The notes: generated by a model from the sequence alone, not told the origin. Counted from the first letter of the stretch, positions 53,244 through 62,662 are shown. The stretch is 64,000 nucleotides of DNA from Rhodospirillales bacterium (GCA_017304945.1 JAFKLG010000080.1:1-64000), one strand, 5' to 3'. Numbers and translations are program-made.

Positions 53244-54266
53244 TCATCCGCGCCTCGGGTCGAAGGCGTCGCGCACGGCCTCGCCGGCGAAGATCAGCAG
53301 GGTGAGCAGCCCGCCCAGCACGAAGAACGCGGTGAAACCCAGCCAGGGCGCGGTGAGGTTGGATTTGCCCTGGGCGACGAGTTCGCCGAGTGAGGGGGAG
53401 CCGGGGGGAAGACCGAATCCCAGGAAGTCGAGGCTCGCCAGGATGGTCACCGACCCGGAGAGGGTGAACGGCAGGAAGGTCAGCGTGGCGACCATGGCGT
53501 TGGGCAGGATGTGGCGCAGCATCAGGCCGGCGTCGGACACGCCCAGCGCGCGGGCGGCCCGCACGTAGTCGAGGTTGCGCCCGCGCAGGAACTCCGCCCG
53601 CACCACGCCGGTGAGGTTCATCCAGGAGAACAGCAGCAGGAAGATCAGCAGCACCCAGAACCCCGGCGCGATGATGCTGCCCAGGATGATCAGCAGATAG
53701 AGCTGCGGCATGCCGCTCCAGATCTCGATGAAGCGCTGGAACAGCAGGTCGGTGAGGCCGCCGTAGTAGCCTTGCACGGCGCCGGCGGCGATGCCGACGA
53801 CCGAGGAGACGATGGTCAGCGCAAACCCGAACAGCACCGACAGGCGGAAGCCGTAGATCACGCGCGCCAGGACGTCGCGGGCCTGGTCGTCGGTGCCGAG
53901 CGGATTGCGCCAGGTGGGCGGGGAGGGGGCCGGGGAGGGCAGGTCCTTGACGATGGTGCCGTAGCTGTAGGGGATCAGCGGCCAGATCATCCAGCCGTGC
54001 TGGCGGATGGCGGCCTGCAGGTCGGGGTCGGTGTAGTCGGCCTCGAACGGCAGGAAGTCGGGGCCGAAGCGGTCGCCGGAATAGTCCTGCAGCACGGGAA
54101 CCAGGAACTGGCCGTCGTAGCGGATCAGCAGCGGCCGGTCGTTGGCGATGAACTCCGCGAACAGCGAGAGCACGAACAGGACCAGGAAGATCCACATCGA
54201 CCAGAAGCCGCGCCGGTTGGCGCGGAACACGGCCAAGCGCCGGCGGGTGAGCGGGGACAGAGTCAT
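53244..54266 (-). CDS. yejE: Microcin C/peptide ABC transporter permease
   Basis: This 340-residue permease has a long N-terminal extension with one transmembrane helix (RRGFWSMWIFLVLFVLSLFAE, then an ANDRPLLIRYDG periplasmic segment). Five more helices follow with the EAA loop AARALGVSDAGLMLRHILPNA. The C-terminus is GEAVRDAFDPRRG, near-identical in kind to E. coli YejE. ATG 54266 gives the family-length N-terminus, although no strong ribosome binding site precedes it; a frame to 54350 is an alternative. Confidence 0.93.
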   Translation of the reverse strand: MTLSPLTRRRLAVFRANRRGFWSMWIFLVLFVLSLFAEFIANDRPLLIRYDGQFLVPVLQDYSGDRFGPDFLPFEADYTDPDLQAAIRQHGWMIWPLIPYSYGTIVKDLPSPAPSPPTWRNPLGTDDQARDVLARVIYGFRLSVLFGFALTIVSSVVGIAAGAVQGYYGGLTDLLFQRFIEIWSGMPQLYLLIILGSIIAPGFWVLLIFLLLFSWMNLTGVVRAEFLRGRNLDYVRAARALGVSDAGLMLRHILPNAMVATLTFLPFTLSGSVTILASLDFLGFGLPPGSPSLGELVAQGKSNLTAPWLGFTAFFVLGGLLTLLIFAGEAVRDAFDPRRG

Positions 54267-54369
54267 GCGACGTGGGGACCCGGCGCCACGGTCCCGAGCG
54301 GGGTTTCGCCGGCCGTCCCGCGTCTCCCGTTCTGCGGAAGTTGGGCACATCTGCGCGCGATGATGCGAG

Positions 54370-55440
54370 TCATCCCCGCGCCTCGAAGTCGATCCGGGGG
54401 TCGACCACCGTGTAGAGCATGTCGCCGACGATCTGCATCAGCAGCCCGAGCAGGGTGAAGATGTAGAGGGTGCCGAACATGACGGGGTAGTCGCGCTGGA
54501 TCGCCGCCTGGAAGCCCAGCAGGCCGAGCCCGTCGAGGGAGAAGACGATCTCGACCAGCAGGGCGGAGGTGAACAGCACGCCGATGAAGGCCTGCGGGAA
54601 GCCGGCGACGATCAGCAGCATGGCGTTCCGGAACACGTGGCCGTAGAGGACGCGGCGCTCGCCGGCGCCCTTGGCGCGCGCGGTGACGGTGTACTGTTTG
54701 CGGATTTCCTCGAGGAAGCAGTTCTTGGTCAGCATGGTCAGGCTGGCGAACCCGCCGGCGACGACGGCCGTGATGGGGAGCACCATGTGCCAGGCGTAGT
54801 CGAGCACGCGGTCCCACCACGGCCACGACGACGCGCCTTCCGAGGTGAGGCCGCGCAGCGGGAACAGGTCGAGGAAGCTGCCGCCGGCGAACAACACCAC
54901 CAGCATGATGGCGAACAGGAAGCCGGGGATCGCGTAGCCGACCAGGACCACGGCGGAGGAGGCGACGTCGAAGCGGCTGCCGTCCCGCACCGCCTTGGCG
55001 ATGCCGAGGGGGATGGAGATGCCGTAGATCAGCAGGGTGGACCACAGGCCGAGGGAGATCGAGACGGGCATCTTCTGCAGCATGAGCTGCACGACGGTCT
55101 GGTCGCGGAAGAAGCTGCGGCCGAAATCGAAGCGGAGATAGCCGCCCACCATGTCGAGGAACCGGGTGAGTGGCGGCTTGTCGAAGCCGAACATCTTCTT
55201 GATGTCGGCGATGATGTGCGGATCGAGCCCGCTGGCGCCGCGATAGGTGCCGCCGGCATTGCCGATATCGCTGCTGGCGCCGCCCAGGCGGGAGGACATG
55301 GCGCCCTTGCCGCGCAGGTCGGCGATCATCTGCTCGACGGGTCCACCGGGGGCGAACTGGATGACGGCGAAATTGATCGCGATGATGCCGAACAGGGTGG
55401 GGATCACCAGCAGCAGCCGGCGGAGCAGGTAGCCGGTCAT
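54370..55440 (-). CDS. yejB: Microcin C/peptide ABC transporter permease
   Basis: This 356-residue permease starts [20 protein letters not shown], the usual first helix of oligopeptide permeases. It has the YejB-type periplasmic loop with [20 protein letters not shown], and the EAA loop [20 protein letters not shown]. It is a channel subunit with YejE. A 510-bp repeat-rich region separates it from yejA upstream. Confidence 0.93.
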   Translation of the reverse strand: MTGYLLRRLLLVIPTLFGIIAINFAVIQFAPGGPVEQMIADLRGKGAMSSRLGGASSDIGNAGGTYRGASGLDPHIIADIKKMFGFDKPPLTRFLDMVGGYLRFDFGRSFFRDQTVVQLMLQKMPVSISLGLWSTLLIYGISIPLGIAKAVRDGSRFDVASSAVVLVGYAIPGFLFAIMLVVLFAGGSFLDLFPLRGLTSEGASSWPWWDRVLDYAWHMVLPITAVVAGGFASLTMLTKNCFLEEIRKQYTVTARAKGAGERRVLYGHVFRNAMLLIVAGFPQAFIGVLFTSALLVEIVFSLDGLGLLGFQAAIQRDYPVMFGTLYIFTLLGLLMQIVGDMLYTVVDPRIDFEARG

Positions 55441-55549
55441 GCGGAGTGGTGGCCTGGCCGCGACGGATCGGCGGCGGGAGGCGTGCCAGTGCCATGGCCG
55501 TGCATGGCCGGCACCCCGGTGTCGTAGGCGGGGGTGGGTGGCGTCAGGC
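55441..55549. other. Spacer between yejB and the repeat array
   Basis: This short GC-rich stretch directly upstream of yejB contains scattered GGCCATGG-type motifs. I see no gene and no promoter that I can support. It is the leader that yejB would have if read through from yejA. Confidence 0.4.
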
Positions 55550-55912
55550 GGACCACGGTCCTTCCGTCATGGCCGGGGGCGGGGGGCGTCGGGCGGGCCA
55601 CAGTCCTTCCGTCATGGCCGGGCTCGACCCGGCCATCCCTGGTGGCACCCTGCCAGCGAGATGATTGACGCCCCGCGGCGGGGTGCGGGTGGGGATGGCC
55701 GGCGCGGAGGCCGGCCATGACGGCGAGAGATGTGGCACCCTGCCAGCGAGATGATTGACGCCCCGCGGCGGGATGCGGGTGGGGATGGCCGGCGCGGGGG
55801 CCGGCCATGACGGCGAGAGATGTGGCACCCTGCCGGCGGGATGATTCACGCCCCGCGGCGGGGTACGGGTGGGGATGGCCGGCGCGGGGGCCGGCCATGA
55901 CGGGGAGGGATC
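55550..55912. repeat. Composite repeat array with three 90-bp units
   Basis: Units start with TGGCACCCTGCC at 55643, 55733 and 55823 (90-bp period). Each carries GCCCCGCGGCGGGGTGCGGG-like and GGATGGCCGGCGCGG-like palindromic parts and ends GGCCGGCCATGACGG. Upstream, the GTCATGGCCGG motif occurs at 55566 and 55611 (45-bp offset); the second is a full 40-bp copy on the minus strand (55609-55648) of the element inside the HcnA-like gene. The array lies between yejA and yejB on the same strand. Confidence 0.9.
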
Positions 55913-55950
55913 GGGGCGCGGACACCAACCCTCTCACGGCCGCTTCCCCC

Positions 55951-57837
55951 TCACTTCCGCTTCGCCGCGTCCGTCGCCGGCGCCTTGGCCGGATCCACCC
56001 ACCACGTGTCGAAGTTCACGCCCTCGCGGATCGGCTTGTCCGGCCGGCCGAACCGGTCCCACCAGGCCACGCGGAAAACGCGCGAATCCCAGTTCGGCAC
56101 CACATACCAGCGCCACAGCAGCACCCGGTCCAGCGCATGGGCGGCGGTCTCCAGCGTCTTGCGGTCCGGCGCGGTGACCACCTTCTCGATCAGCGCGTCC
56201 ACCGCCGGGTCGCAGATGCCCGGCACGTTGTTGCTGCCCTGCGCCTTGGACGCCGCACAGCTCCAGTAGTCGCGCAGCTCGTTCCCCGGCACGTCGCCCT
56301 CGGGGTAGATCATCATGATCATGTCGAAGTCGAAGTCGTCGGTCAGGTGCTGGTACTGCGCCATGTCGACGGTGCGGACGTTCACCTCCATGCCCAGCTT
56401 CTGCAGGTTCTGCACATAGGGCAGCGCGACACGCTCATAGGACGGATCGTCGAGCAGGATCGTGAACCGCAGCGGCTGGCCCTGTGGCCCGACCAGCTTG
56501 CGGTCCTTCACCGTCCAGCCGGCCTGGCGCAGCAGGTCCAGCGCCTGGCGAAGCTGCTCGCGGTTGTTGCCCGACCCGTCGGTGACCGGCAGGGTGAACG
56601 GCTTGGTGAACAGGTCCGGCGGCAGTTCCGCGCGGAACGGCTCCAGCAGCTTCAGCTCGTCGCCTTCCGGCACGCCCGAGGACGCCAGCGGGCTGTTGCT
56701 GAAATAGCTCTTCGTGCGGGTATAGGCGCCGTAGAAGAGATTCTTGTTGGTCCATTCGAAGTCGAACACGGTGGCGACCGCCTGCCGCACCAGCGGATCG
56801 GCGAACACCGGCCGGCGGGTGTTCATCGCATAGCCCTGCAGCCCGGTCGGCAGCTTGTGGGGAAACTCGCCCTTGATCACCCTTCCGTCCCGCACCGCCG
56901 GGAAGTCATAGGCGGTCGCCCAGTTCTTGGCGATGTTCTCGCTGCGGATGTCACTCTGCCCGGCCTTGAACGCCTCGAGCGCCACGGTCGAGTCCCGATA
57001 GTACTCGATCCGCACCGTGTCGAAGTTGTTGGTGCCCTTGGCGGTCGGCAGGTTCGCCGCCCACCAGTCGGGCCGCCGCGTATAGGTGACGCTGCGACCG
57101 AACTCGAACGCCGAAACGCGATATGGGCCGGAGCCCACAGGCGGATCGGTCAGCGGCCGGGAAAAATCGCGGTCCTTGAAGAAGTGTTCGGGGAGCACCG
57201 GCAGGCTGCCGACCAGCAGCGGCATCTCCCGGTTCTCATTCGACTTGAAGTGGAACACGACACGGCGTTCCCCCTCCACCACCACATCCTTCACGTCGGC
57301 GAACTGGATGCGGAAGCTGGGGCGGCCTTGGGCGAGCAGGGTCTTGTAGGTCCAGGCCACGTCCTCGGCCGTCACCGGCGTACCGTCGGAGAACTTCGCC
57401 TCGGGCCGGATCTCGAACGCCACCCACATCCGGTCGGCCGGCAACTCGACGGTCTGCGCCAGATGGCCGTAGCCGGTCGCCGCCTCGTCGGCCGAGGCGG
57501 TCAGCAGGCTCTCCCACACATGCCCGACCGAGGCGCCGGAGCCGCTGCCGCCCGGCAGGATCACCCAGGAGCCGGCCAGGCCGAAGGCGGTGGTGCCGCG
57601 CAGGATGAACGGGTTGAAGTTGTCGAACGTGCCGATCACCGCGAGCGTCACCGACCCGCCCTTCGGCGCGTCCGGGTTCACATACGGGAAATACGGAAAA
57701 TCCGGCGGCAGCGCCGGCTTGTCGAGCACGGCGATCGCGTTGCTGCGGGTGACCGGCCCATCGTCGGCGCGGGCCTGCGCGGTCGCCAGCCACGGCACGA
57801 TCGCGAGCATCAGGGTCAGGCAGGCGGTCAGGCGCAC
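55951..57837 (-). CDS. yejA: Microcin C/peptide ABC transporter substrate-binding protein
   Basis: This 628-residue periplasmic protein of the SBP_bac_5 family has a Sec signal peptide (LTACLTLMLAIVPWLATAQARA, cut near residue 25). The mature protein has YFPYVNPDAPKGG, IGTFDNFNPFILRG, RPEAKFSDGTPVTAEDVAWT and the ligand-site-proximal RPVFADPLVRQAVATVFDFEW. GTG 57837 is preferred because AGGGGA lies about seven bases upstream; ATG 57810 would cut the signal peptide. It begins 46 bases after hisN in the same direction and is followed by the repeat array and yejB. Confidence 0.92.
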   Translation of the reverse strand: MRLTACLTLMLAIVPWLATAQARADDGPVTRSNAIAVLDKPALPPDFPYFPYVNPDAPKGGSVTLAVIGTFDNFNPFILRGTTAFGLAGSWVILPGGSGSGASVGHVWESLLTASADEAATGYGHLAQTVELPADRMWVAFEIRPEAKFSDGTPVTAEDVAWTYKTLLAQGRPSFRIQFADVKDVVVEGERRVVFHFKSNENREMPLLVGSLPVLPEHFFKDRDFSRPLTDPPVGSGPYRVSAFEFGRSVTYTRRPDWWAANLPTAKGTNNFDTVRIEYYRDSTVALEAFKAGQSDIRSENIAKNWATAYDFPAVRDGRVIKGEFPHKLPTGLQGYAMNTRRPVFADPLVRQAVATVFDFEWTNKNLFYGAYTRTKSYFSNSPLASSGVPEGDELKLLEPFRAELPPDLFTKPFTLPVTDGSGNNREQLRQALDLLRQAGWTVKDRKLVGPQGQPLRFTILLDDPSYERVALPYVQNLQKLGMEVNVRTVDMAQYQHLTDDFDFDMIMMIYPEGDVPGNELRDYWSCAASKAQGSNNVPGICDPAVDALIEKVVTAPDRKTLETAAHALDRVLLWRWYVVPNWDSRVFRVAWWDRFGRPDKPIREGVNFDTWWVDPAKAPATDAAKRK

Positions 57838-57883
57838 GGGTCGGTCCCCTGGGACAGTGACGGCGCGCAGGGTGAGGCTGGGG

Positions 57884-58732
57884 TCAGCCCGACGCAACTG
57901 ACGGTTGGTTAAGCAATGCCACCGCCGGCGCGACCAGCGCCGGGTCGCCGACCGAGAGCACGGACCCGTCGCTGCCGACGCGCAGCGGTTGGCCATGCCA
58001 GTCGGTGACACTGCCGCCGGCGCCCTCGATCACCGGCACCAGCGCCGCCCAGTCCCACAGCTTCATGTCGCACTCGGCGACGATGTCGATCTGGCCGATC
58101 GCGACCAGACCATGCGCGTAGCAATCGCTGCCCCAGTAGTTGCGCCGCACCGCCGCCTTGAGGGCGCGCCACGCCGTCTCGTGGCCCTCCAGCATTTCGG
58201 GGCTGGTGCAGGACAGTTCGGCCGCGTCGAGCGTGGCACACGGGCGGCATCCGGCGCGTCCACCGAATGCGGAGCGGAACACGGTGGCGCGGCCGGGGGC
58301 GCCGATCCAGCGCTCCCGCGTCACCGGTTGGTCGATCAGGCCGAGGATCGGGCGATCGCCGTCCAGCAGCCCGATCAGCGTGCCGAAGCTGGGCCGGCCG
58401 GTGATGAAGGCGCGGGTGCCGTCGATCGGATCGAGCACCCAGCGGAATCGGGCCTGCGCCCGATCGGTGCCGAATTCCTCGCCGATGATGCCGTGGTCGG
58501 GAAAGCGTTCGGACAGCACCGCGCGCATCGCCTGTTCGGCGGTACGGTCGGCGATGGTGACCGGCGAGCGATCGCCCTTCACGTCCGCGGTGAGCGGCTG
58601 GCGGAAGAACGGGCGCACCACCGCGGCGGCGACGTCGGCCGCGGCCTCGGCGGCCGCGACCAGCGCGTCGACCGAGACCGCCGCCGGGAGGTCCGGTGCA
58701 GGAGTGCCTGCCGCGGCGCCGCCGGGCTGCAC
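57884..58732 (-). CDS. hisN: Histidinol-phosphatase, inositol-monophosphatase-family type
   Basis: This 282-residue metal-dependent phosphatase has the IMPase motifs: EEFGTDRAQ, WVLDPIDGTRAFITGRPSFG (metal-binding Asp/Ile/Asp region) and the second signature WDWAALVPVIEGAGGSV. Histidinol-phosphatases of the HisN type carry this fold, and Acetobacteraceae often place it beside cytochrome c genes. Inositol-1-phosphatase or PAP-phosphatase activity is not excluded. GTG 58732 is the preferred start. It lies 13 bases after the cytochrome c gene. Confidence 0.85.
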   Translation of the reverse strand: MQPGGAAAGTPAPDLPAAVSVDALVAAAEAAADVAAAVVRPFFRQPLTADVKGDRSPVTIADRTAEQAMRAVLSERFPDHGIIGEEFGTDRAQARFRWVLDPIDGTRAFITGRPSFGTLIGLLDGDRPILGLIDQPVTRERWIGAPGRATVFRSAFGGRAGCRPCATLDAAELSCTSPEMLEGHETAWRALKAAVRRNYWGSDCYAHGLVAIGQIDIVAECDMKLWDWAALVPVIEGAGGSVTDWHGQPLRVGSDGSVLSVGDPALVAPAVALLNQPSVASG

Positions 58733-58745
58733 GGCCAACCTGGCC

Positions 58746-59480
58746 TTACTGCTTGGGCGGCTGAGCGGCTGGCGCGGTCGGGGAGACGGCCTGGCTGCCC
58801 CCCGAGGCGCCGGTGCCCTGGGCGGCCGGAGTCGAGGCGGCGCCTGGCGCCTGCGCGTTCGGGGTCTGGGCCGCCGGACTCTGGGCGGCGGGCGCCTGCG
58901 CAGCGGGGGCGCCGGCTGCCGGCGCGGGCGCCGCATCCGCCGCCGGCAGCGGCAGCGGGTTCGGGGACAGCGTGCGCAGATAGTCGATCACGTCGGCGCG
59001 CTGCTGGTCGTTCTTGATGCCGGCGAAGGCCATCCGGGTGCCGGGCGCGTAGCTGGACGGCTGGTGCAGCCACTCGTTCAGTTCCGCGTAGTTCCACGGA
59101 CCTTGCTTGCTCTTCAGCGCGGTCGAGTAGTTGAACCCCTCCATGTGGCCGTGCGGCTTGCCGATCACGTTGTACAGGTTCGGGCCGACGCCGGCCCTGC
59201 CGCCCTCGGTGAACGTATGGCAGGAGGTGCAGAGCTTCTTGGTGATCGCCTCGCCCTGGGCGGGGTCGGCCTTGGCCAGCAGTGGCGCGATCGGGGGCAG
59301 TGCCGCCGGGGCGGGCGCACCGCCGCCACCGGACGGCGCCTCGACGCCCTTGATCTCGATGGCCGGCTTCTCCGGCCGATGATTCCGCACCAGTTGGTCG
59401 CCGATCGTGCCCGTGATGAAGAAGGCGATGCCGGCGACCAGGATCGCGGCGACCCCCTTGTTGACCTCCATGCTGTCCAT
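58746..59480 (-). CDS. Membrane-anchored cytochrome c, CycM-like
   Basis: This 244-residue protein has an N-terminal transmembrane anchor (about residues 9-27, KGVAAILVAGIAFFITGTIG), a Pro/Ala-rich linker, and a class I cytochrome c domain with one heme site CTSCH (in KKLCTSCHTFTEGG). The probable axial methionine is in GTRMAFAGIKND. The C-terminus is a 60-residue Ala/Pro/Gln tail that is unusual for this family and looks periplasmic and disordered. It probably carries electrons to a terminal oxidase. It heads the operon with hisN and yejABEF. Confidence 0.9.
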   Translation of the reverse strand: MDSMEVNKGVAAILVAGIAFFITGTIGDQLVRNHRPEKPAIEIKGVEAPSGGGGAPAPAALPPIAPLLAKADPAQGEAITKKLCTSCHTFTEGGRAGVGPNLYNVIGKPHGHMEGFNYSTALKSKQGPWNYAELNEWLHQPSSYAPGTRMAFAGIKNDQQRADVIDYLRTLSPNPLPLPAADAAPAPAAGAPAAQAPAAQSPAAQTPNAQAPGAASTPAAQGTGASGGSQAVSPTAPAAQPPKQ

Positions 59481-59657
59481 GCGGCGTGGCTTCCTCGGCG
59501 TTCGACGCGGCGACGGCGTCCGTCTGGTGGGTGGCGCGCACCGACCCGCGGCGTTGCACCGGGTTCGGCAGGTTCCTAAGTTGGCCGCACCATAGGGAAA
59601 CGACCCTCCCCCATCAACCCACCCTCGGCCCTCTGGCCGACGAAACAAGCGGTTATC

Positions 59658-60404
59658 GTGAACCCCATCGTCCTGATCCCCTCCCGCATGGCGGCGACCC
59701 GACTCCCCGGCAAGCCACTCGCCGACATCCACGGCAAACCGATGATCGTGCATGTGCTCGACCGCGGGCGGGAGGCCGGGATCGGCCCCGTCGCGGTGGC
59801 TTGCGGCGACCCCGAGATCGTCACCGCCGTCGAGGCCGCGGGCGGCACGGCCGTGCTGACCGACCCCTCCCTGCCGCGTGGATCGGACCGGGTGCATGCC
59901 GCGCTCGCCGCGCTCGACCCGCAGGGCCGGCACGACGTGGTGGTCAACCTGCAAGGCGACCTGCCGACCATCCCGCCCGGCTACCTGCGCACGGTGCTCG
60001 CCCCACTCGCCGATCCCGGCTTCGACATCGCGACCCTGGTGGCGCCGATCGACACCGAGGAGGAAGCCGCGCTGCCCTCCGTCGTGAAGGCCGCCTGCGC
60101 CTTCGACCGCGGCCGCGCGGTGTCGCCCGCCCTCTATTTCTCCCGCGTGCCCATCCCCTGGGGCGAGGGCCCGCGCTGGCACCACATCGGCATCTACGCG
60201 TTCCGCCGCACCGCGCTCGCGCGGTTCGTCTCCCTGCCCGAGTCCCCGCTCGAACGGCGGGAAAGCCTCGAACAGCTCCGCGCCCTGGAAGCCGGCATGC
60301 GCATCGCCTGCGCGCGGGTCGAACACGCCCCGTTCGGCGTCGACACGGCGGCCGATCTCGACCGCGCGCGTGTCGCGCTCGCCCCACAAAGGACCCTGCA
60401 ATGA
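59658..60404 (+). CDS. kdsB: 3-deoxy-manno-octulosonate cytidylyltransferase
   Basis: This 248-residue enzyme activates KDO as CMP-KDO for lipopolysaccharide. It has IVLIPSRMAATRLPGKPLADI, MIVHVLDRG, and NLQGDLPTIPP with the metal-binding aspartate, then SRVPIPWG. It starts with GTG 59658, which gives the family-length N-terminus; no strong ribosome binding site is seen. It overlaps the prephenate dehydratase gene by four bases. Its presence shows a Gram-negative envelope with KDO-type LPS. Confidence 0.95.
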   Translation: MNPIVLIPSRMAATRLPGKPLADIHGKPMIVHVLDRGREAGIGPVAVACGDPEIVTAVEAAGGTAVLTDPSLPRGSDRVHAALAALDPQGRHDVVVNLQGDLPTIPPGYLRTVLAPLADPGFDIATLVAPIDTEEEAALPSVVKAACAFDRGRAVSPALYFSRVPIPWGEGPRWHHIGIYAFRRTALARFVSLPESPLERRESLEQLRALEAGMRIACARVEHAPFGVDTAADLDRARVALAPQRTLQ

Positions 60405-61252
60405 CCGGCCTGATCGCCTTCCAGGGCGTGCTCGGCGCGTATTCCGACCTGGCTTGCCGTACCGCGTATCCGACCATGCAGACACTGCCCTGCGAGTCGT
60501 TCGAGACCGCGATGGAGGCGGTGCGCGACGGCACCGCGCAACTCGCCATGCTGCCGTGCGAGAACAGCCTCGCCGGCCGCGTGCCCGATATCCACGCGCT
60601 GCTCCCCAGCTCCGGCCTGTTCGTCGTCGGCGAGCACTTCCAGCGCGTCGAGCACTGCCTGCTCGCGGTGAAGGGCGCGCGCATCGAGGACCTGAAGCGC
60701 GCCCATTCCCACACCGTCGCGCTGGGCCAGGTGCGCAAGATCCTGCGGCAACTCGGGCTGACGCCGGTCGTGGAGGCGGATACCGCCGGCAGCGCCCAAC
60801 TCGTGGCGCAATGGGGCGACCCGGCCGAGGCCGCGATCGCATCCTCCCTCGCCGCCGAGATCTACGGGCTCGAGATCCTGCGCGCGAATGTCGAGGACGC
60901 GGCGCACAACACCACCCGTTTCTACGTCATGTCGAAGACGCCGACGGCACCCGATGCAAGCGGGTGCGACCTGATGACGACCTTCGTCTTCCGCGTCCGC
61001 AACGTGCCCGCGGCGCTCTACAAGGCGCTGGGCGGATTCGCCACCAACGGCGTGAACATGACGAAGCTCGAGAGCTACATGGTGAACGGCCAGTTCACCG
61101 CGACGCAGTTCCTGTGCGACGTCGACGGCCATCCCGAACAGCCCGCGCTGCGCCGCGCGCTCGAGGAACTGTCGTTCTTCTCGACCGAGGTCCGCGTGCT
61201 GGGCGTCTACCCCGCCGCCCCGTTCCGCCGCACCCAGGGCCAGGCGGAGTAA
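60401..61252 (+). CDS. pheA: Prephenate dehydratase (monofunctional)
   Basis: This 283-residue enzyme converts prephenate to phenylpyruvate in phenylalanine synthesis. It has IAFQGVLGAYSDLACRTAYP, MLPCENSLAGRVPDIH, and the active-site TTRFYVMSK, where the Thr is essential. The C-terminal ACT domain has VNMTKLESYMVNGQFT, the phenylalanine-binding region that gives feedback control. There is no fused chorismate mutase. It is coupled to kdsB by ATGA. Confidence 0.95.
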   Translation: MTGLIAFQGVLGAYSDLACRTAYPTMQTLPCESFETAMEAVRDGTAQLAMLPCENSLAGRVPDIHALLPSSGLFVVGEHFQRVEHCLLAVKGARIEDLKRAHSHTVALGQVRKILRQLGLTPVVEADTAGSAQLVAQWGDPAEAAIASSLAAEIYGLEILRANVEDAAHNTTRFYVMSKTPTAPDASGCDLMTTFVFRVRNVPAALYKALGGFATNGVNMTKLESYMVNGQFTATQFLCDVDGHPEQPALRRALEELSFFSTEVRVLGVYPAAPFRRTQGQAE

Positions 61253-61396
61253 CCCGGCGGCGGAGCGCGGCGGCCGCCCACCGCGGAGTGGCCCAGCGGA
61301 GTAGCGCCGCGGCCACCCACCCATGACAGCGGACGCGCCCACCTCTACTCTGGCTGCCTAGCCGCATCACGGCGGCCAAGAGACGAGGAACGCTCC

Positions 61397-62623
61397 ATGA
61401 TCCTGCCCCGCCGCACCCTGCTGGGTGCGTCCGCCGCCGCTCTCGCGGTGCCCCGCTTCGCCCGCGCCCAGACCCCGACGATCCGCATCGGCGTGCTGAA
61501 CGACCAGTCCGGACCGTATCGCGACGACGGCGGCCCCACCGGCGTGGTCTGCGCCAAGCAGGCGCTTGAGGATTTCGGCGTCTCCGGCAAGGGATGGAAC
61601 GTCGAGGTCCTGTCCGCCGACCACCAGAACAAGCCCGATGTCGGCGTCTCCATCGCGCGGCAGTGGTTCGACCGCGACGGGGTGGACGCGATCGTCGACG
61701 TGCCGACCTCCTCGGTCGGACTCGCCGTCAACACGGTCTGCCGCGAGAAGAACAAGGTGTACCTGAACTCGGGCACCGGCTCCTCCGACCTGACCGGGCC
61801 GCAATGCAGCCCGAACACCATCCATTGGACCTACGACACCTACATGCTGGGCCGGTCCACCGGCGGCGCGACGGTGAAGGAAGGCGGCGACACCTGGTTC
61901 TTCATCACCGCCGACTACGTGTTCGGCCAGACGCTGCAGCGCGACACGTCGGGCATCATCACCAAGATGGGCGGCAAGGTGCTGGGCAGCGTCGCCTATC
62001 CCTTCCCCGAGACGACCGACTTCTCCACCCATCTGATCCGCGCCCAGGCCTCGGGCGCGAAGGTTCTGGGGCTCGCGATGGCGGGCGCCGACACCGAGAA
62101 CTGCATCAAGCAGGCGCATGAGTTCGGCATCACCAAGACGATGAAGCTCGCCGCGCTGCTGATCCAGGTTCGCGGCGTGCGTTCGCTTGGCCTCGATACC
62201 GCACAGGGCCTGCGCTGGAGCGAGTCCTACTACTGGAACCTGAACGACCGCACCCGCGCCTGGAACGACCGCGTGCGCACCAAGACACCGAACGAGGTGT
62301 GGCCGAACATGACGCAGGCCGGCGACTACGCCGCCACGCTGCACTATCTGAAGACGGTCGCCGACATGGGCGTCGCGGAGGCGAAGAAGGACGGCCGCGC
62401 CACGGTCGCGCGCATGAAGGCGATGCCGACCGACGACGACTGCTTCGGACCGGGCAAGATTCGCGAGGATGGCCGCGCACTGCACCCCGTGTACCTGCTC
62501 GAGGCGAAGAAGCCGTCGGAGAGCAAGCAGTCCTGGGACGTGGCGAAGGTGATCGCCACCACCTCGATGGAGGACGCGTGGCGGCCGCTGAACGAGGGCG
62601 GCTGCCCGCTGGTCAAGAGCTGA
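61397..62623 (+). CDS. Branched-chain amino acid-type ABC substrate-binding protein, Tat signal
   Basis: This 408-residue protein is a paralogue of the one at 37098-38315, with the same IGVLNDQSGPYRDDGG and VLSADHQNKPDVGVSIARQW. Its N-terminus, LPRRTLLGASAAALAV with cleavage near ARA-Q, has the twin arginines of a Tat signal (the paralogue has a Sec-type one). No Liv permease or ATPase genes are adjacent. It stands alone between pheA and a hairpin at 62635. The ligand cannot be read from sequence, although both paralogues probably bind small carboxylates or amino acids. Confidence 0.9.
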   Translation: MILPRRTLLGASAAALAVPRFARAQTPTIRIGVLNDQSGPYRDDGGPTGVVCAKQALEDFGVSGKGWNVEVLSADHQNKPDVGVSIARQWFDRDGVDAIVDVPTSSVGLAVNTVCREKNKVYLNSGTGSSDLTGPQCSPNTIHWTYDTYMLGRSTGGATVKEGGDTWFFITADYVFGQTLQRDTSGIITKMGGKVLGSVAYPFPETTDFSTHLIRAQASGAKVLGLAMAGADTENCIKQAHEFGITKTMKLAALLIQVRGVRSLGLDTAQGLRWSESYYWNLNDRTRAWNDRVRTKTPNEVWPNMTQAGDYAATLHYLKTVADMGVAEAKKDGRATVARMKAMPTDDDCFGPGKIREDGRALHPVYLLEAKKPSESKQSWDVAKVIATTSMEDAWRPLNEGGCPLVKS

Positions 62624-62634
62624 GCGACGGCTGC

Positions 62635-62662
62635 CGGGCGGATCGTCGGTGTGATCCGCTCG
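62635..62662. terminator. Hairpin between convergent genes
   Basis: GCGGATC (62638-62644) pairs with GATCCGC (62653-62659), extended by flanking CCG and CGG (62635-62637 with 62660-62662, one mismatch). It lies 12 bases after the stop of the binding-protein gene and before the end of the M75-family gene on the other strand. Confidence 0.5.

Noticed and set aside
55550..55912. CRISPR array
   Set aside because: Units repeat over their whole 90 bp with no unique spacers, and no cas gene is in the window. The 48-bp units at 12157 and 24-bp units at 140 fail for the same reason.
61263..61321. Two imperfect GCGGAG...CCACCC direct repeats after pheA as a terminator or regulatory element
   Set aside because: The copies differ in several positions and fold into competing weak stems. 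I could not tell them from ordinary GC-rich spacer.
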